Notes: generated by a model from the letters alone, not told the origin. Shown: positions 1-6,044, counted from the first letter of the stretch. The stretch: DNA of 6,953 nucleotides from an uncultured Clostridium sp. (GCA_945874585.1 CAMCHB010000055.1:1-6953); one strand, 5' to 3'. Numbers and translations are program-made.

Positions 1-2
1 AA

Positions 3-28
3 TAAAAAATCAATCTATGAGAAAGATC
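3..28 (-). terminator. Possible weak terminator after the 400-aa gene
   Basis: Read on the minus strand, GATCT (28-24) can pair with AGATT (16-12) around a 7-nt loop, and six T follow almost at once (9-4). The stem is only 5 bp with one G-U pair, so this is a weak candidate. It lies about 100 nt after the stop codon at 131. The rest of 1-130 is AT-rich and shows no gene. Confidence 0.3.
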
Positions 29-130
29 TATTTACACAAAAGATTTGACAGTTTCTAACGAAAAGGCAAATTAAAAGAACTTTATAATTTTACTATTAAT
101 ATTTTCGGATAAATTATTATCAATTTTTTA

Positions 131-1333
131 TTACCAATATCTGTCACTTTCAATTTCTAGCGAATCTTTTAAATACTCTTTCAAATCTTTACTATAATCC
201 CTCTTACCCAGGATTTCATCTTCTTTGTGGATAGTTGGATCAAGCCAAGATGCTTTTTGTAAAATCCAGTCTTTATACTCCGGATCTTTGACTGTCTTAG
301 CATATTCTCGAATTTGTTTTGAAGTTTTATAGTCACGTGCTTCAATTATTAATTTTTGAACCTTTTTCTTTTCGTCATTAATATGCTCAGCTCTTTGTAT
401 TTTCCGTTCCTTTTCTTCCTTTTGTTTTCGCTCTTCCTCTTCTCTAACAAGACGCTCCTTTCTTACAGAAATATACTCTTTATAAAATTCAATAATTATC
501 TGAGATATCTTATCTTCCAATTTTCCTTTATTGGTATCTCTTATATAAGCATGATAGGGATAACTATCAAACTTTATTCTGAATCTTCCATTATATGGAT
601 GATCATATTTTCTAATTCTAGGTTTATAAGCTAAATCTGGATCAATCATTCGCTTTTTCTCATATTCATTCAATTCCGCTTGCTCTTCTTTAGTTATCCT
701 ATGGTCTATATTATCTTTATACTCTGAAATACTAAAAGGAACCTCGTCCTTTCCACCAATAATTATTGTAAAATCATCTTTAACTTCTTCACCTAGTTGA
801 TCAAATATCAAATAAATCCTGTCTAACAACCTATATAATCTAGGAAGTTCTTTAGGTGAGATATCATCCATAAATTTAGGCTTTTGTTCATCCGAATACC
901 ACTTATACCATTCATATGAATGGTCATCGTAAGGGTTCTCTTTCTTCCAATTCTGAATACTTTTCTTAAAATTTCTCACCTTGGAACTCAAAGACTTTTT
1001 AGATGAATACTTAAACTCCGCTAATACTTGTTCTATCTGCTCAATTTTTAAAGGATCATTTAATTCTTTTAATTCATTTTTGATGTCTTCATTTTCATCG
1101 CTTGTTCGAAAATAAATAATATCAGTTTCAGCAATTGGTAAAGGTTTTATAAGATTTGAAACATCTCTTTTCATCTTTAAATACATTCTGTATTTTGGAC
1201 CAGGAATTGGAATATTATTCTGATGACAAAAAGAGCTAAATTGATTGTAATTTATATGATATTTATCAGATAGATCTTTTAGACTATTCTTTAAAAGCTC
1301 ATTATATAGTTCTGTTCTAGAAAATTTTTTCAT
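131..1333 (-). CDS. Uncharacterised 400-aa protein with N-terminal HTH, paralogue of the 401-aa protein
   Basis: A function is not known to me. Residues about 8-45 look like a helix-turn-helix: a LYNELLKNSLKDLSDKYH helix pair followed by a NIPIPGPKYR segment. In a widespread unnamed bacterial family recalled from memory the equivalent motif is NIPxPPRGYW. The middle (about 240-285) has the PYNGRFRI and LEDKISQII stretches that this family shows as 'PTGRLxL' and 'RLEDQLxDIV'. Residues about 290-325 are a Lys/Glu/Arg-rich helix, probably a coiled coil, followed by a helical end with IREYAK and ASWLDPT. There is no signal peptide or membrane segment, so it should be cytoplasmic. By hand alignment it is about 68% identical (274 of about 400) to the protein at 4828-6033. 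The ATG at 1333 is supported by alignment of both N-termini; the Shine-Dalgarno is poor (TAGG just upstream). It has its own promoter (1440-1468) and lies 309 nt after the AlbA_2 gene. A DNA-binding role is an inference. Confidence 0.85.
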   Translation of the reverse strand: MKKFSRTELYNELLKNSLKDLSDKYHINYNQFSSFCHQNNIPIPGPKYRMYLKMKRDVSNLIKPLPIAETDIIYFRTSDENEDIKNELKELNDPLKIEQIEQVLAEFKYSSKKSLSSKVRNFKKSIQNWKKENPYDDHSYEWYKWYSDEQKPKFMDDISPKELPRLYRLLDRIYLIFDQLGEEVKDDFTIIIGGKDEVPFSISEYKDNIDHRITKEEQAELNEYEKKRMIDPDLAYKPRIRKYDHPYNGRFRIKFDSYPYHAYIRDTNKGKLEDKISQIIIEFYKEYISVRKERLVREEEERKQKEEKERKIQRAEHINDEKKKVQKLIIEARDYKTSKQIREYAKTVKDPEYKDWILQKASWLDPTIHKEDEILGKRDYSKDLKEYLKDSLEIESDRYW

Positions 1334-1439
1334 TTAGCCTACATCTCTTATCTACTTCAATAAGCTGACTATAATACATTTTCATTTTATTCTTTATCAA
1401 TTAAAATTGCATAACTTTCGCTTTTACTAAATTCACATT

Positions 1440-1468
1440 ATTATCTAAATTTTATGGCTCTTTGACAA
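1440..1468 (-). promoter_or_regulatory. Sigma-A type promoter of the 400-aa gene
   Basis: On the minus strand TTGTCA (1468-1463; 5 of 6 to consensus) is followed after exactly 17 nt by GATAAT (1445-1440; 5 of 6). Transcription would start near 1433, giving a leader of about 100 nt before the ATG at 1333. The -35 box is itself one of three TGACAA/TTGTCA motifs in this spacer, so a protein binding that motif would cover it. Confidence 0.65.
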
Positions 1469-1545
1469 GATAAGAAACTATATTAACCGCAGATCTATCA
1501 CTCATCCGAACATATATGACAAAATTTTCCCAATCTTGTCATATA
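1463..1545. repeat. Inverted-repeat cluster (three TGACAA motifs), possible operator
   Basis: TATATGACAA (1513-1522) and TTGTCATATA (1536-1545) form a perfect 10-bp inverted repeat with a 13-nt spacer. A further copy, TGACAAGAT (1463-1471), is the exact inverse of ATCTTGTCA (1533-1541) and includes the -35 box of the promoter reading to the 400-aa gene. A perfect repeat upstream of a promoter, with a third half-site on the -35, suggests an operator with looping or cooperative binding, but no binding protein is shown. The AT content makes some short symmetry expected by chance. The remainder of the spacer 1334-1642 holds no supported gene and no convincing terminator for the 511-aa gene. Confidence 0.45.
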
Positions 1546-1642
1546 ACTAATTATTCCAAAAAAAGATAGACAAAAACAATGCCATGTTCCTGCCTACCTT
1601 TATACTTAATAACAAGCCCTATGAGAAAAAAGGTTCAAATCA

Positions 1643-3178
1643 TTATAAATTCTTTTCCATATTCTTCAATCTCATTATTCTATCTACTTGTTCTTGTTCA
1701 CTGGTCTTTTCTAACTTATACACAGTAGACTTACCGTTTCCTTCTGAAACTAAAAGCTTCTCATCCAACAAGTGATTAAATCTTTTTCTTACGGTACTGT
1801 TACTTCCAAATTTATCATTCATATCTTTAAACATTTGAGAAAAGCTAAATTTAGATTTTTGAATGGCATAATCAATGATAAATTTTTCAGTTGGATCCAA
1901 AACCATTTCATCATCAATTTTAGTTCGAATATCTATTTTCCAAATCCTTATCTTTGTAATCTTATTGGTTGAATCAATTTCTATTTCAGGTTCCATCAAA
2001 TGGTTTCTACTTGCAGCCCTTAAAATTCTAGGTCCTCCGCTGGCCTTCTTTTCTGAAATACCAATTCTTCTAAATAAAGTAGCGATCTCTGAATTTCTTA
2101 CTTCAGACTTTTGACCACGTAAAAACGATTCTCTACTGACTCTCATATCGCCTGGATTAGTAAATTCCCAATAACTTGGGCGATCCTCAATTTGAATTGC
2201 TATCGTACCATCATAATAAGCATGCATTAAACAATTAACTAATGCTTCCTTGGCTGCAGATCTTAAATCAGCAACATAACTGCCTCTTGTCAATTCTTCA
2301 TCTTGAGTATATTTGTCATTAATATTAGAAGCTATTCTAGGTAAGACTACATTATAAAACGAATAAATATTCATTTCTGGATAGTTCATATCACCTGCTG
2401 AAACACGATCAATCCAATCAGTATCACCATCTTTAGCATATCTTGTATAGTCTAATTGAAATCTAGGAAATCGGTCCATTATCGACATAAATTTACCGAA
2501 AAACAACAGACCGCCTTCCGTCATTTTATAATTTCTATTTGAGGAACGCCTATCGCGTCTTAATACTCCAATATCTATCAAAAGTTCACGATCTAATTTA
2601 GACACACTATCTGCACCTTCTAATTTTTCTAGCTTTTTGCGATAATCACTAAGATCTTCTAGATTTAAGTCACTATCCCAATCAAAATTCTCAAGCAATC
2701 TAGTATCTACCTGATCTTGGCTTTCAGCATATAAATACTTCAATTGATCATGAGTGGCTAAGCGATCACCATCATCAGTTCTCATATAAGTTTTACCCTT
2801 AGCATTAATGGGCTTATCAGAAAACTGAGCAGGAAATATTTTAATTTGAATTAATCTTTTACCCTTAAATGTAGTTATTTTAACATCAGAATTTTGAATT
2901 ACAGGCTTATTGATTACAGTAGAGTTGCTATTATCGTTAAACAATTCTTTTATTACATCATCAGGGTGATCAACACCTACAATTTTATAATGATGTGGTG
3001 TTGGTTCATCTACACCTAATACAATAAGACCACCATCTGTATTAGAAAATGAGCTTATTGTTTCCCATATACTTTTAGGCAATTTCCAACTAGCCTTTTT
3101 GAACTCTAAATGTAAACTCTCTTTTGGAGTTGTAAATTCAATTGCATCTACGTCTTTAACAAAATTAATAAAATCCAT
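1643..3178 (-). CDS. AlbA_2 (Schlafen-type) / GHKL ATPase-like protein with C-terminal winged helix
   Basis: Residues about 18-140 match an AlbA_2 (Schlafen AlbA-like) nucleic-acid-binding domain: ESLHLEFKKASWKLPKSIWE, then FSNTDGGLIVLGVDE, and later a TYMRTDDGDRLAT stretch. The central part resembles the RecG-like GHKL-type ATP-binding region (HATPase_c_4): EALVNCLMHAYY carries the expected E..N..H pattern, FTNPGD follows, then the RNSEIATLFRRIGISEKKASG segment with GGPRILRAA. Residues about 430-495 fit a winged helix (FSQMFKDMNDKFGSNSTVRKRF, beta wing LLVSEGNGKSTVYKL; shown in parts). Such proteins are usually called transcriptional regulator or ATP-dependent helicase-like, without a proven function, and appear in mobile and defence islands. 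The length of 511 aa is usual. The ATG at 3178 has AGGTGA 4 nt upstream. The nearest promoter is at 3337-3365. The protein should be cytoplasmic. The family call is firm; the biological role is open. Confidence 0.88.
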   Translation of the reverse strand: MDFINFVKDVDAIEFTTPKESLHLEFKKASWKLPKSIWETISSFSNTDGGLIVLGVDEPTPHHYKIVGVDHPDDVIKELFNDNSNSTVINKPVIQNSDVKITTFKGKRLIQIKIFPAQFSDKPINAKGKTYMRTDDGDRLATHDQLKYLYAESQDQVDTRLLENFDWDSDLNLEDLSDYRKKLEKLEGADSVSKLDRELLIDIGVLRRDRRSSNRNYKMTEGGLLFFGKFMSIMDRFPRFQLDYTRYAKDGDTDWIDRVSAGDMNYPEMNIYSFYNVVLPRIASNINDKYTQDEELTRGSYVADLRSAAKEALVNCLMHAYYDGTIAIQIEDRPSYWEFTNPGDMRVSRESFLRGQKSEVRNSEIATLFRRIGISEKKASGGPRILRAASRNHLMEPEIEIDSTNKITKIRIWKIDIRTKIDDEMVLDPTEKFIIDYAIQKSKFSFSQMFKDMNDKFGSNSTVRKRFNHLLDEKLLVSEGNGKSTVYKLEKTSEQEQVDRIMRLKNMEKNL

Positions 3179-3182
3179 AAAT

Positions 3183-3275
3183 TCACCTGTAAGTAAAAGA
3201 AAGAAAAAAGGAAGAAATACTGTTATATCAACATTTCAAGTTAGTTTTATCTTTATAAAAAAAGAAAAAGAAAAG
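3183..3275 (-). promoter_or_regulatory. Ribosome binding site and pyrimidine-rich leader of the AlbA_2 gene
   Basis: AGGTGA (3188-3183 on the minus strand) sits 4 nt before the ATG. Upstream, the mRNA leader would contain two C/U-rich tracts, complementary to the plus-strand A/G runs at 3191-3217 and 3258-3275. Long C/U tracts are unusual next to ordinary AT-rich spacers. Ribosomal protein S1 or RNA-binding regulators might use them, but that is a guess. Confidence 0.4.
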
Positions 3276-3277
3276 TA

Positions 3278-3322
3278 TTGACATTTGTATCATTTTGTGT
3301 ATTGTAAGAGCCGCGATATAAT
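3278..3322 (+). promoter_or_regulatory. Plus-strand promoter pair for a candidate non-coding RNA
   Basis: TTGACA (3278-3283) matches the -35 consensus perfectly and is followed after 16 nt by TATTGT (3300-3305; 4 of 6). A second, overlapping choice is TTGTGT (3295-3300; 3 of 6) with a perfect TATAAT (3317-3322) after 16 nt. Either would start transcription to the right, at about 3312 or 3329. No open reading frame of useful size lies to the right on this strand before the terminator at 3563-3582. Confidence 0.5.
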
Positions 3323-3336
3323 TTATAACTTTAATA

Positions 3337-3365
3337 ATTATACCTTGAAATCTAAAATCACCCAA
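3337..3365 (-). promoter_or_regulatory. Promoter of the AlbA_2 gene
   Basis: On the minus strand TTGGGT (3365-3360; first three bases match) is followed after 17 nt by a perfect TATAAT (3342-3337). The start would be near 3330, giving a leader of about 150 nt. The RNA made here and the plus-strand RNA would begin within about 20 bp of each other and run apart, so the two promoters share the same DNA face and may compete for polymerase. Confidence 0.5.
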
Positions 3366-3562
3366 ATTGATAAAAGTTAACAAACAACTAAGAAATACAT
3401 TCCAATTAATTTAGCTCTGGTTAATTGCATAATAGGTAAGAGGTGGCTTATAAACTATAAAATATAATATTAAGCATTTTAATTGTAGGATTAAAAGATA
3501 TCATAAAAAGATAGATAAAAATGTCTCTATAATTTTTCCTGTTGATAACTGATCTTCACGTT

Positions 3563-3582
3563 AAGCTGTTAACAGCTTTTTT
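3563..3582 (+). terminator. Rho-independent terminator, plus strand
   Basis: AAGCTG (3563-3568) pairs perfectly with CAGCTT (3573-3578) around a TTAA loop, and T continues to 3582. The T run follows the stem only on the plus strand; on the minus strand the stem is followed by AACGTG. It therefore ends rightward transcription, yet no plus-strand protein gene precedes it, which is the main support for a non-coding RNA. Confidence 0.55.
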
Positions 3583-3589
3583 ATTGCAT

Positions 3590-3613
3590 AAAAAAAGAGA
3601 CCATCACGGCCTC
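3590..3613 (-). terminator. Terminator of the rfbD fragment
   Basis: On the minus strand GAGGCC (3613-3608) pairs with GGTCTC (3602-3597) around a 5-nt loop, with one G-U pair, and seven T follow (3596-3590). It begins 20 nt after the rfbD stop codon at 3634-3636 and is probably the original end of that gene, carried along with the fragment. Confidence 0.75.
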
Positions 3614-3632
3614 CTTAATCCTTAATCCTTAT
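3612..3632 (+). repeat. Short tandem repeat, three copies of a 7-mer
   Basis: TCCTTAA occurs at 3612-3618 and 3619-3625, with a third copy ending in T at 3626-3632. It fills the gap between the rfbD stop codon and the terminator stem. Copy-number change here would not alter any protein; it is recorded as a possible strain marker only. Confidence 0.6.
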
Positions 3633-3633
3633 T

Positions 3634-4170
3634 CTACTTATTATCTAATTCATCAAAGAAACCTTGCTTCTTCAAAATTTCGAGGTATCGACTCACAACA
3701 TCGGTCCACAAAGGCAATGGCTTAAAGCCATTTTCAACTAATTTACTCTTATCTAAACGTGAGTTGAATGGACGAACTGCTTTGGACAAACCATATTCGG
3801 CAGTGGTAACTGGCGTTACCTTGGTGTCGTAACCAGCTTGACGGTAGATTTCCTTGGTAAAGTCGTACCAAGAAATGTAGCCGGTCTTAGTGCCATTTTC
3901 ATCATAACCGCTTTCGGTTGCTGGTAATTCAGAATTGGTTGCGTGGTAATAACCGTACTTGTCAGTTTCGATCATATCTACAAGCAGACGAGCCAAGTCA
4001 AAGGTGTAAGTTGGCGTACCGATTTGGTCATCGACAACCTTAACTTCATCGTGGGTAGAACCAACTTTAAGCATGGTCTTGATAAAGTTAGAACCGTTAA
4101 CACCGAATACCCAAGCGATACGCACGATAAAGTATTTGTCTAAAATATCGGCAACAGCCTTTTCGCCGCC
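3634..4170 (-). pseudogene. rfbD: 3' fragment of rfbD, dTDP-4-dehydrorhamnose reductase
   Basis: The intact enzyme reduces dTDP-4-dehydrorhamnose to dTDP-L-rhamnose, a cytoplasmic precursor for exopolysaccharide and wall sugars. The reading frame shows GEKAVADILDKYF, then VRIAWVFGVNGSNFIK, DDQIGTPTYTFDLARLL, GYYHATN, and the C-terminal PFNSRLDKSKL, all typical of the C-terminal part of RfbD. About 125 N-terminal residues are missing out of roughly 280-300: the NAD(P)-binding GxxGQLG loop and the catalytic YxxxK. Homology begins near 4170, right after the place where YxxxK should lie. Codons from 4185 to 4171 are unrelated or junction sequence, and the in-frame TGA at 4186-4188 is the stop of the 201-aa gene. 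A GTG at 4125 could start 163 residues but has no ribosome binding site. No frameshift is present in what remains. The DNA is visibly richer in G+C than its flanks. It cannot be active; a complete copy is expected elsewhere. Confidence 0.88.
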
Positions 4171-4185
4171 AACGTTCAGTTTTAA

Positions 4186-4791
4186 TCACTTAAAAGCCGT
4201 ACATGCAGCAATAATAGTAGAAATTATGCTGCTAATATTACTTACACTATTGGAGCCTAAAATATTCTGCAATTTATTCCAAATTTTCTTCAATTTTCCA
4301 TAGGATTCTTTTTTTTCAGTGCTCTCTTGTAATTCATCCAATGTTTTATAAAAATCGGGATTATAATCCTCTGCTTTCATATACAGCAATTTTAAATCAT
4401 TGATTTTCTCAATTGTTTTTAGCAAAGCAGAATAATCCACTTCATTTTTACTTTCAATAATTGAATTATGATCTCCTTGTTGCAAATTAGTAACAGAAAC
4501 TGCTGAATTAAAATTGTTTTGATAAATGTTCGTCTGTTCTTTTTTAGCTGAATAATTTAATTCTTTTAAATATTCAGTACCTGCCGGCGTAAGATATCCT
4601 AACCAAACGTCACCACCAAAAAAGAAATCACACCTTACTAAATATCCCTGTTTTTGCAACTTATTAGTTATATCAAAAGCATATTTTCCCCACTTTTGTT
4701 GTAATTCTCGAGCAAGTTGAGAACTGGTACTGGGATTTATATTATTTTTCGCTTTAGTCAATACATCTTTTTCTATTGTTCTAATGTCCAA
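4186..4791 (-). CDS. Uncharacterised 201-aa protein: winged helix, N/Q/S-rich linker, hydrophobic C-terminus
   Basis: I do not recognise a named family. The start is TTG at 4791-4789, chosen because AAGGAG (4803-4798) lies 6 nt upstream. Residues about 1-78 look like a winged helix: SSQLARELQQKWGKYAFDIT as helices, KLQKQGYLVRC into the wing, and GYLTPAGTEYLKEL as the final strand and helix. Residues about 85-112 are rich in Asn, Gln and Ser (NIYQNNFNSAVSVTNLQQGD, then HNSII), like the short beta-prone or amyloid-like linkers of some bacterial conflict proteins. Residues about 115-175 are helical and charged (EKINDLKLLY, KKESYGKLKKIWNKL). The last 20 or so (SNISSIISTIIAACTAF) are hydrophobic and could enter a membrane. 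It follows the 401-aa gene by 36 nt, so the two are probably one operon. An effector or toxin role is an inference from this architecture. Confidence 0.75.
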   Translation of the reverse strand: MDIRTIEKDVLTKAKNNINPSTSSQLARELQQKWGKYAFDITNKLQKQGYLVRCDFFFGGDVWLGYLTPAGTEYLKELNYSAKKEQTNIYQNNFNSAVSVTNLQQGDHNSIIESKNEVDYSALLKTIEKINDLKLLYMKAEDYNPDFYKTLDELQESTEKKESYGKLKKIWNKLQNILGSNSVSNISSIISTIIAACTAFK

Positions 4792-4797
4792 TTTAAT

Positions 4798-4803
4798 CTC
4801 CTT
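4798..4803 (-). promoter_or_regulatory. Strong Shine-Dalgarno that fixes a TTG start
   Basis: AAGGAG, 6 nt upstream of TTG (4791-4789), in the 36-nt gap after the 401-aa gene. There is no ATG in a suitable position, so this site decides the start of the 201-aa protein. A strong site with a weak start codon may set the ratio between the two products. Confidence 0.7.
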
Positions 4804-4827
4804 AAGCTAAAATATATTCCATCTTTA

Positions 4828-6033
4828 TTACCAATCACACTCATCCTCAATTTTCAGCAAATCATCCAAATATTCTTTCAAATCTTTACTATAATCTCTC
4901 GATTTTAAAATTTCATCATCTCTATCCACAGTAGGATCAAGCCAATCTGCCTTTTGCAAAGCCCATTCTTTATACTTCTCATCCGAAATTGCAGTAGCAT
5001 ATTTCCTAATCCGCATTGCAGTCTGATAATCATGAGCCTCAGTTACTAATTTCTTAACACAAGTCTTTTCATCGTTAACATGCTTAGCTTTTTGATTTTT
5101 CCGTTCTTTCTCCTCTTTTCTCTTTCGTTCTTCGTATTCCCGCTCTAGGCGTTCATTCCTTACACTTATGTATTCCTTATAAAAATTTATAATTATTTCA
5201 GAGATCTTATCTTCTAATTGTCCTTTATTCGTATCTTTGACATATGCGTGATATGGATAATCCTTAAGCTCTATCTTTAACTTTCCATTATATGGATGAT
5301 CATACTTTCTTATTCTAGGTTTAAACGCTGAATAAGGTTTTATCTTCAAATCTATTTCATATTCGTCTAGGTCTTTCTGTTCTTCTTTAGTTATTTCATG
5401 CTTTACTCGATCTTTTAATTCTAAAACATCAAAAGGAACCTCATCTTTACCACCAATAATTACTGTAAAATCATCTTTAACTTCTTCACCTAATTGATCA
5501 AGAACTAAATAAATTTCATCTAATATTCGATATAATCTAGGCATTTCTTTTGACGAAATATTTTCCATGAATTTTGGCTTTTGCTCATATGAATATCCCT
5601 CATACCATTCATACGTATGAATATCACCAGGATTACTTTCTTCCCATTCTTTAACACTCTTTTTAAAGTTCTTTACTTTATTACTCAAAGGCTTTTTAGA
5701 TGAATATTTAAAATTAGCCAATACTTGCTCTATTTGCTTAATTTTTTGTGAATCATTTAAATCCTTTAACTCACTTGCTATATCAGTGTCTTTGTCATCT
5801 TCTGTTTCAAAATAAATAATATCGTTCTTAGCAGTGGGCAAAGGTTCAACTAATCCTGTAACATCTCTATTCATTTTTAAATACATTCGATATTTAGAAC
5901 CAGGAATAGGTATATTATTCTGATGACAAAAAGCACTAAATTTAGCGTAATTTACATGGTATTTTTCAGATAAATCTTTCAAAGTATTTGTCAAAAGTTC
6001 ATTGTATAGTTTCGTTCTAGAAAATTTCTTCAT
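4828..6033 (-). CDS. Uncharacterised 401-aa protein with N-terminal HTH, paralogue of the 400-aa protein
   Basis: It has the same domain order as the protein at 131-1333. An HTH-like N-terminus is followed by NIPIPGSKYR (about 1-50). A central conserved part includes DQLGEEVKDDFTVIIGGKDE (about 177-196; its F-T-V/I-IIGGKDEVPF core is shared by both copies). Then come RIRKYDHPYNGK, DTNKGQLEDKISEI and a Lys/Glu/Arg-rich, probably coiled-coil helix (about 292-325). The end is helical with KADWLDPT and a shared RDYSKDLKEYL near the C-terminus. The conserved central block and both ends are the best-kept parts between the copies; the segments about 200-235 and 330-360 vary most. The ATG at 6033 has AAAGGA 11 nt upstream. 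It starts about 65 nt after the galU terminator, so it probably has its own promoter, but I found only weak -35/-10 candidates there (TTGTAT near 6095). It is followed at once by the 201-aa gene, with which it likely works. Function unknown; DNA binding is inferred. Confidence 0.85.
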   Translation of the reverse strand: MKKFSRTKLYNELLTNTLKDLSEKYHVNYAKFSAFCHQNNIPIPGSKYRMYLKMNRDVTGLVEPLPTAKNDIIYFETEDDKDTDIASELKDLNDSQKIKQIEQVLANFKYSSKKPLSNKVKNFKKSVKEWEESNPGDIHTYEWYEGYSYEQKPKFMENISSKEMPRLYRILDEIYLVLDQLGEEVKDDFTVIIGGKDEVPFDVLELKDRVKHEITKEEQKDLDEYEIDLKIKPYSAFKPRIRKYDHPYNGKLKIELKDYPYHAYVKDTNKGQLEDKISEIIINFYKEYISVRNERLEREYEERKRKEEKERKNQKAKHVNDEKTCVKKLVTEAHDYQTAMRIRKYATAISDEKYKEWALQKADWLDPTVDRDDEILKSRDYSKDLKEYLDDLLKIEDECDW

Positions 6034-6044
6034 CTTTGTTATAT

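Larger units (their letters stand above)
3312..3582 (+). ncRNA. Candidate plus-strand non-coding RNA, about 250-270 nt
   Basis: The interval starts at a promoter-like sequence (TTGACA at 3278 or TATAAT at 3317) and ends at a hairpin with a T tract (3563-3582). Inside it no plus-strand reading frame is supported: the ATG at 3521 meets a stop after three codons. It is opposite in direction to all protein genes here, lying between the AlbA_2 gene and the rfbD fragment. I do not recognise it as a known RNA family, and I could not find a convincing long stem by eye. It could be an RNA partner or regulator of the AlbA_2 gene, an antisense RNA to that gene's leader, or an incidental transcript. Confidence 0.35.

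Noticed and set aside
45..88. Plus-strand TTGACA (45-50) and TATAAT (83-88) as a promoter
   Set aside because: The two boxes are 32 nt apart, far from the usual 16-18, and the region to the right is the antisense of the 400-aa gene.
356..634. Plus-strand open frame of 92 codons, rich in Phe/Leu/Ile
   Set aside because: It lies wholly opposite the conserved 400-aa gene and is the complement of its Lys/Glu-rich coiled-coil region, which automatically gives a hydrophobic translation.
1547..1585. Minus-strand 12-residue hydrophobic frame MALFLSIFFWNN with AGGA just upstream
   Set aside because: The AGGA is only 2 nt from the ATG and the peptide is very short; it fits chance in AT-rich DNA.
1584..2114. 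Three plus-strand frames (1584-1775, 1772-1972, 1875-2114)
   Set aside because: All but the first 59 nt lie opposite the well-supported AlbA_2 gene, have no good ribosome binding sites and show no family resemblance.
3099..3281. Plus-strand 60-codon frame crossing the AlbA_2 start
   Set aside because: Its first part is the complement of the AlbA_2 N-terminus and its Lys-rich end is just the purine tracts translated; it has no ribosome binding site or homology.
3377..3430. Minus-strand 17-residue frame beginning MQLTRAKLIGMY with a hydrophobic end
   Set aside because: It looks a little like a small membrane peptide, but there is no ribosome binding site and it is too short to support without conservation data.
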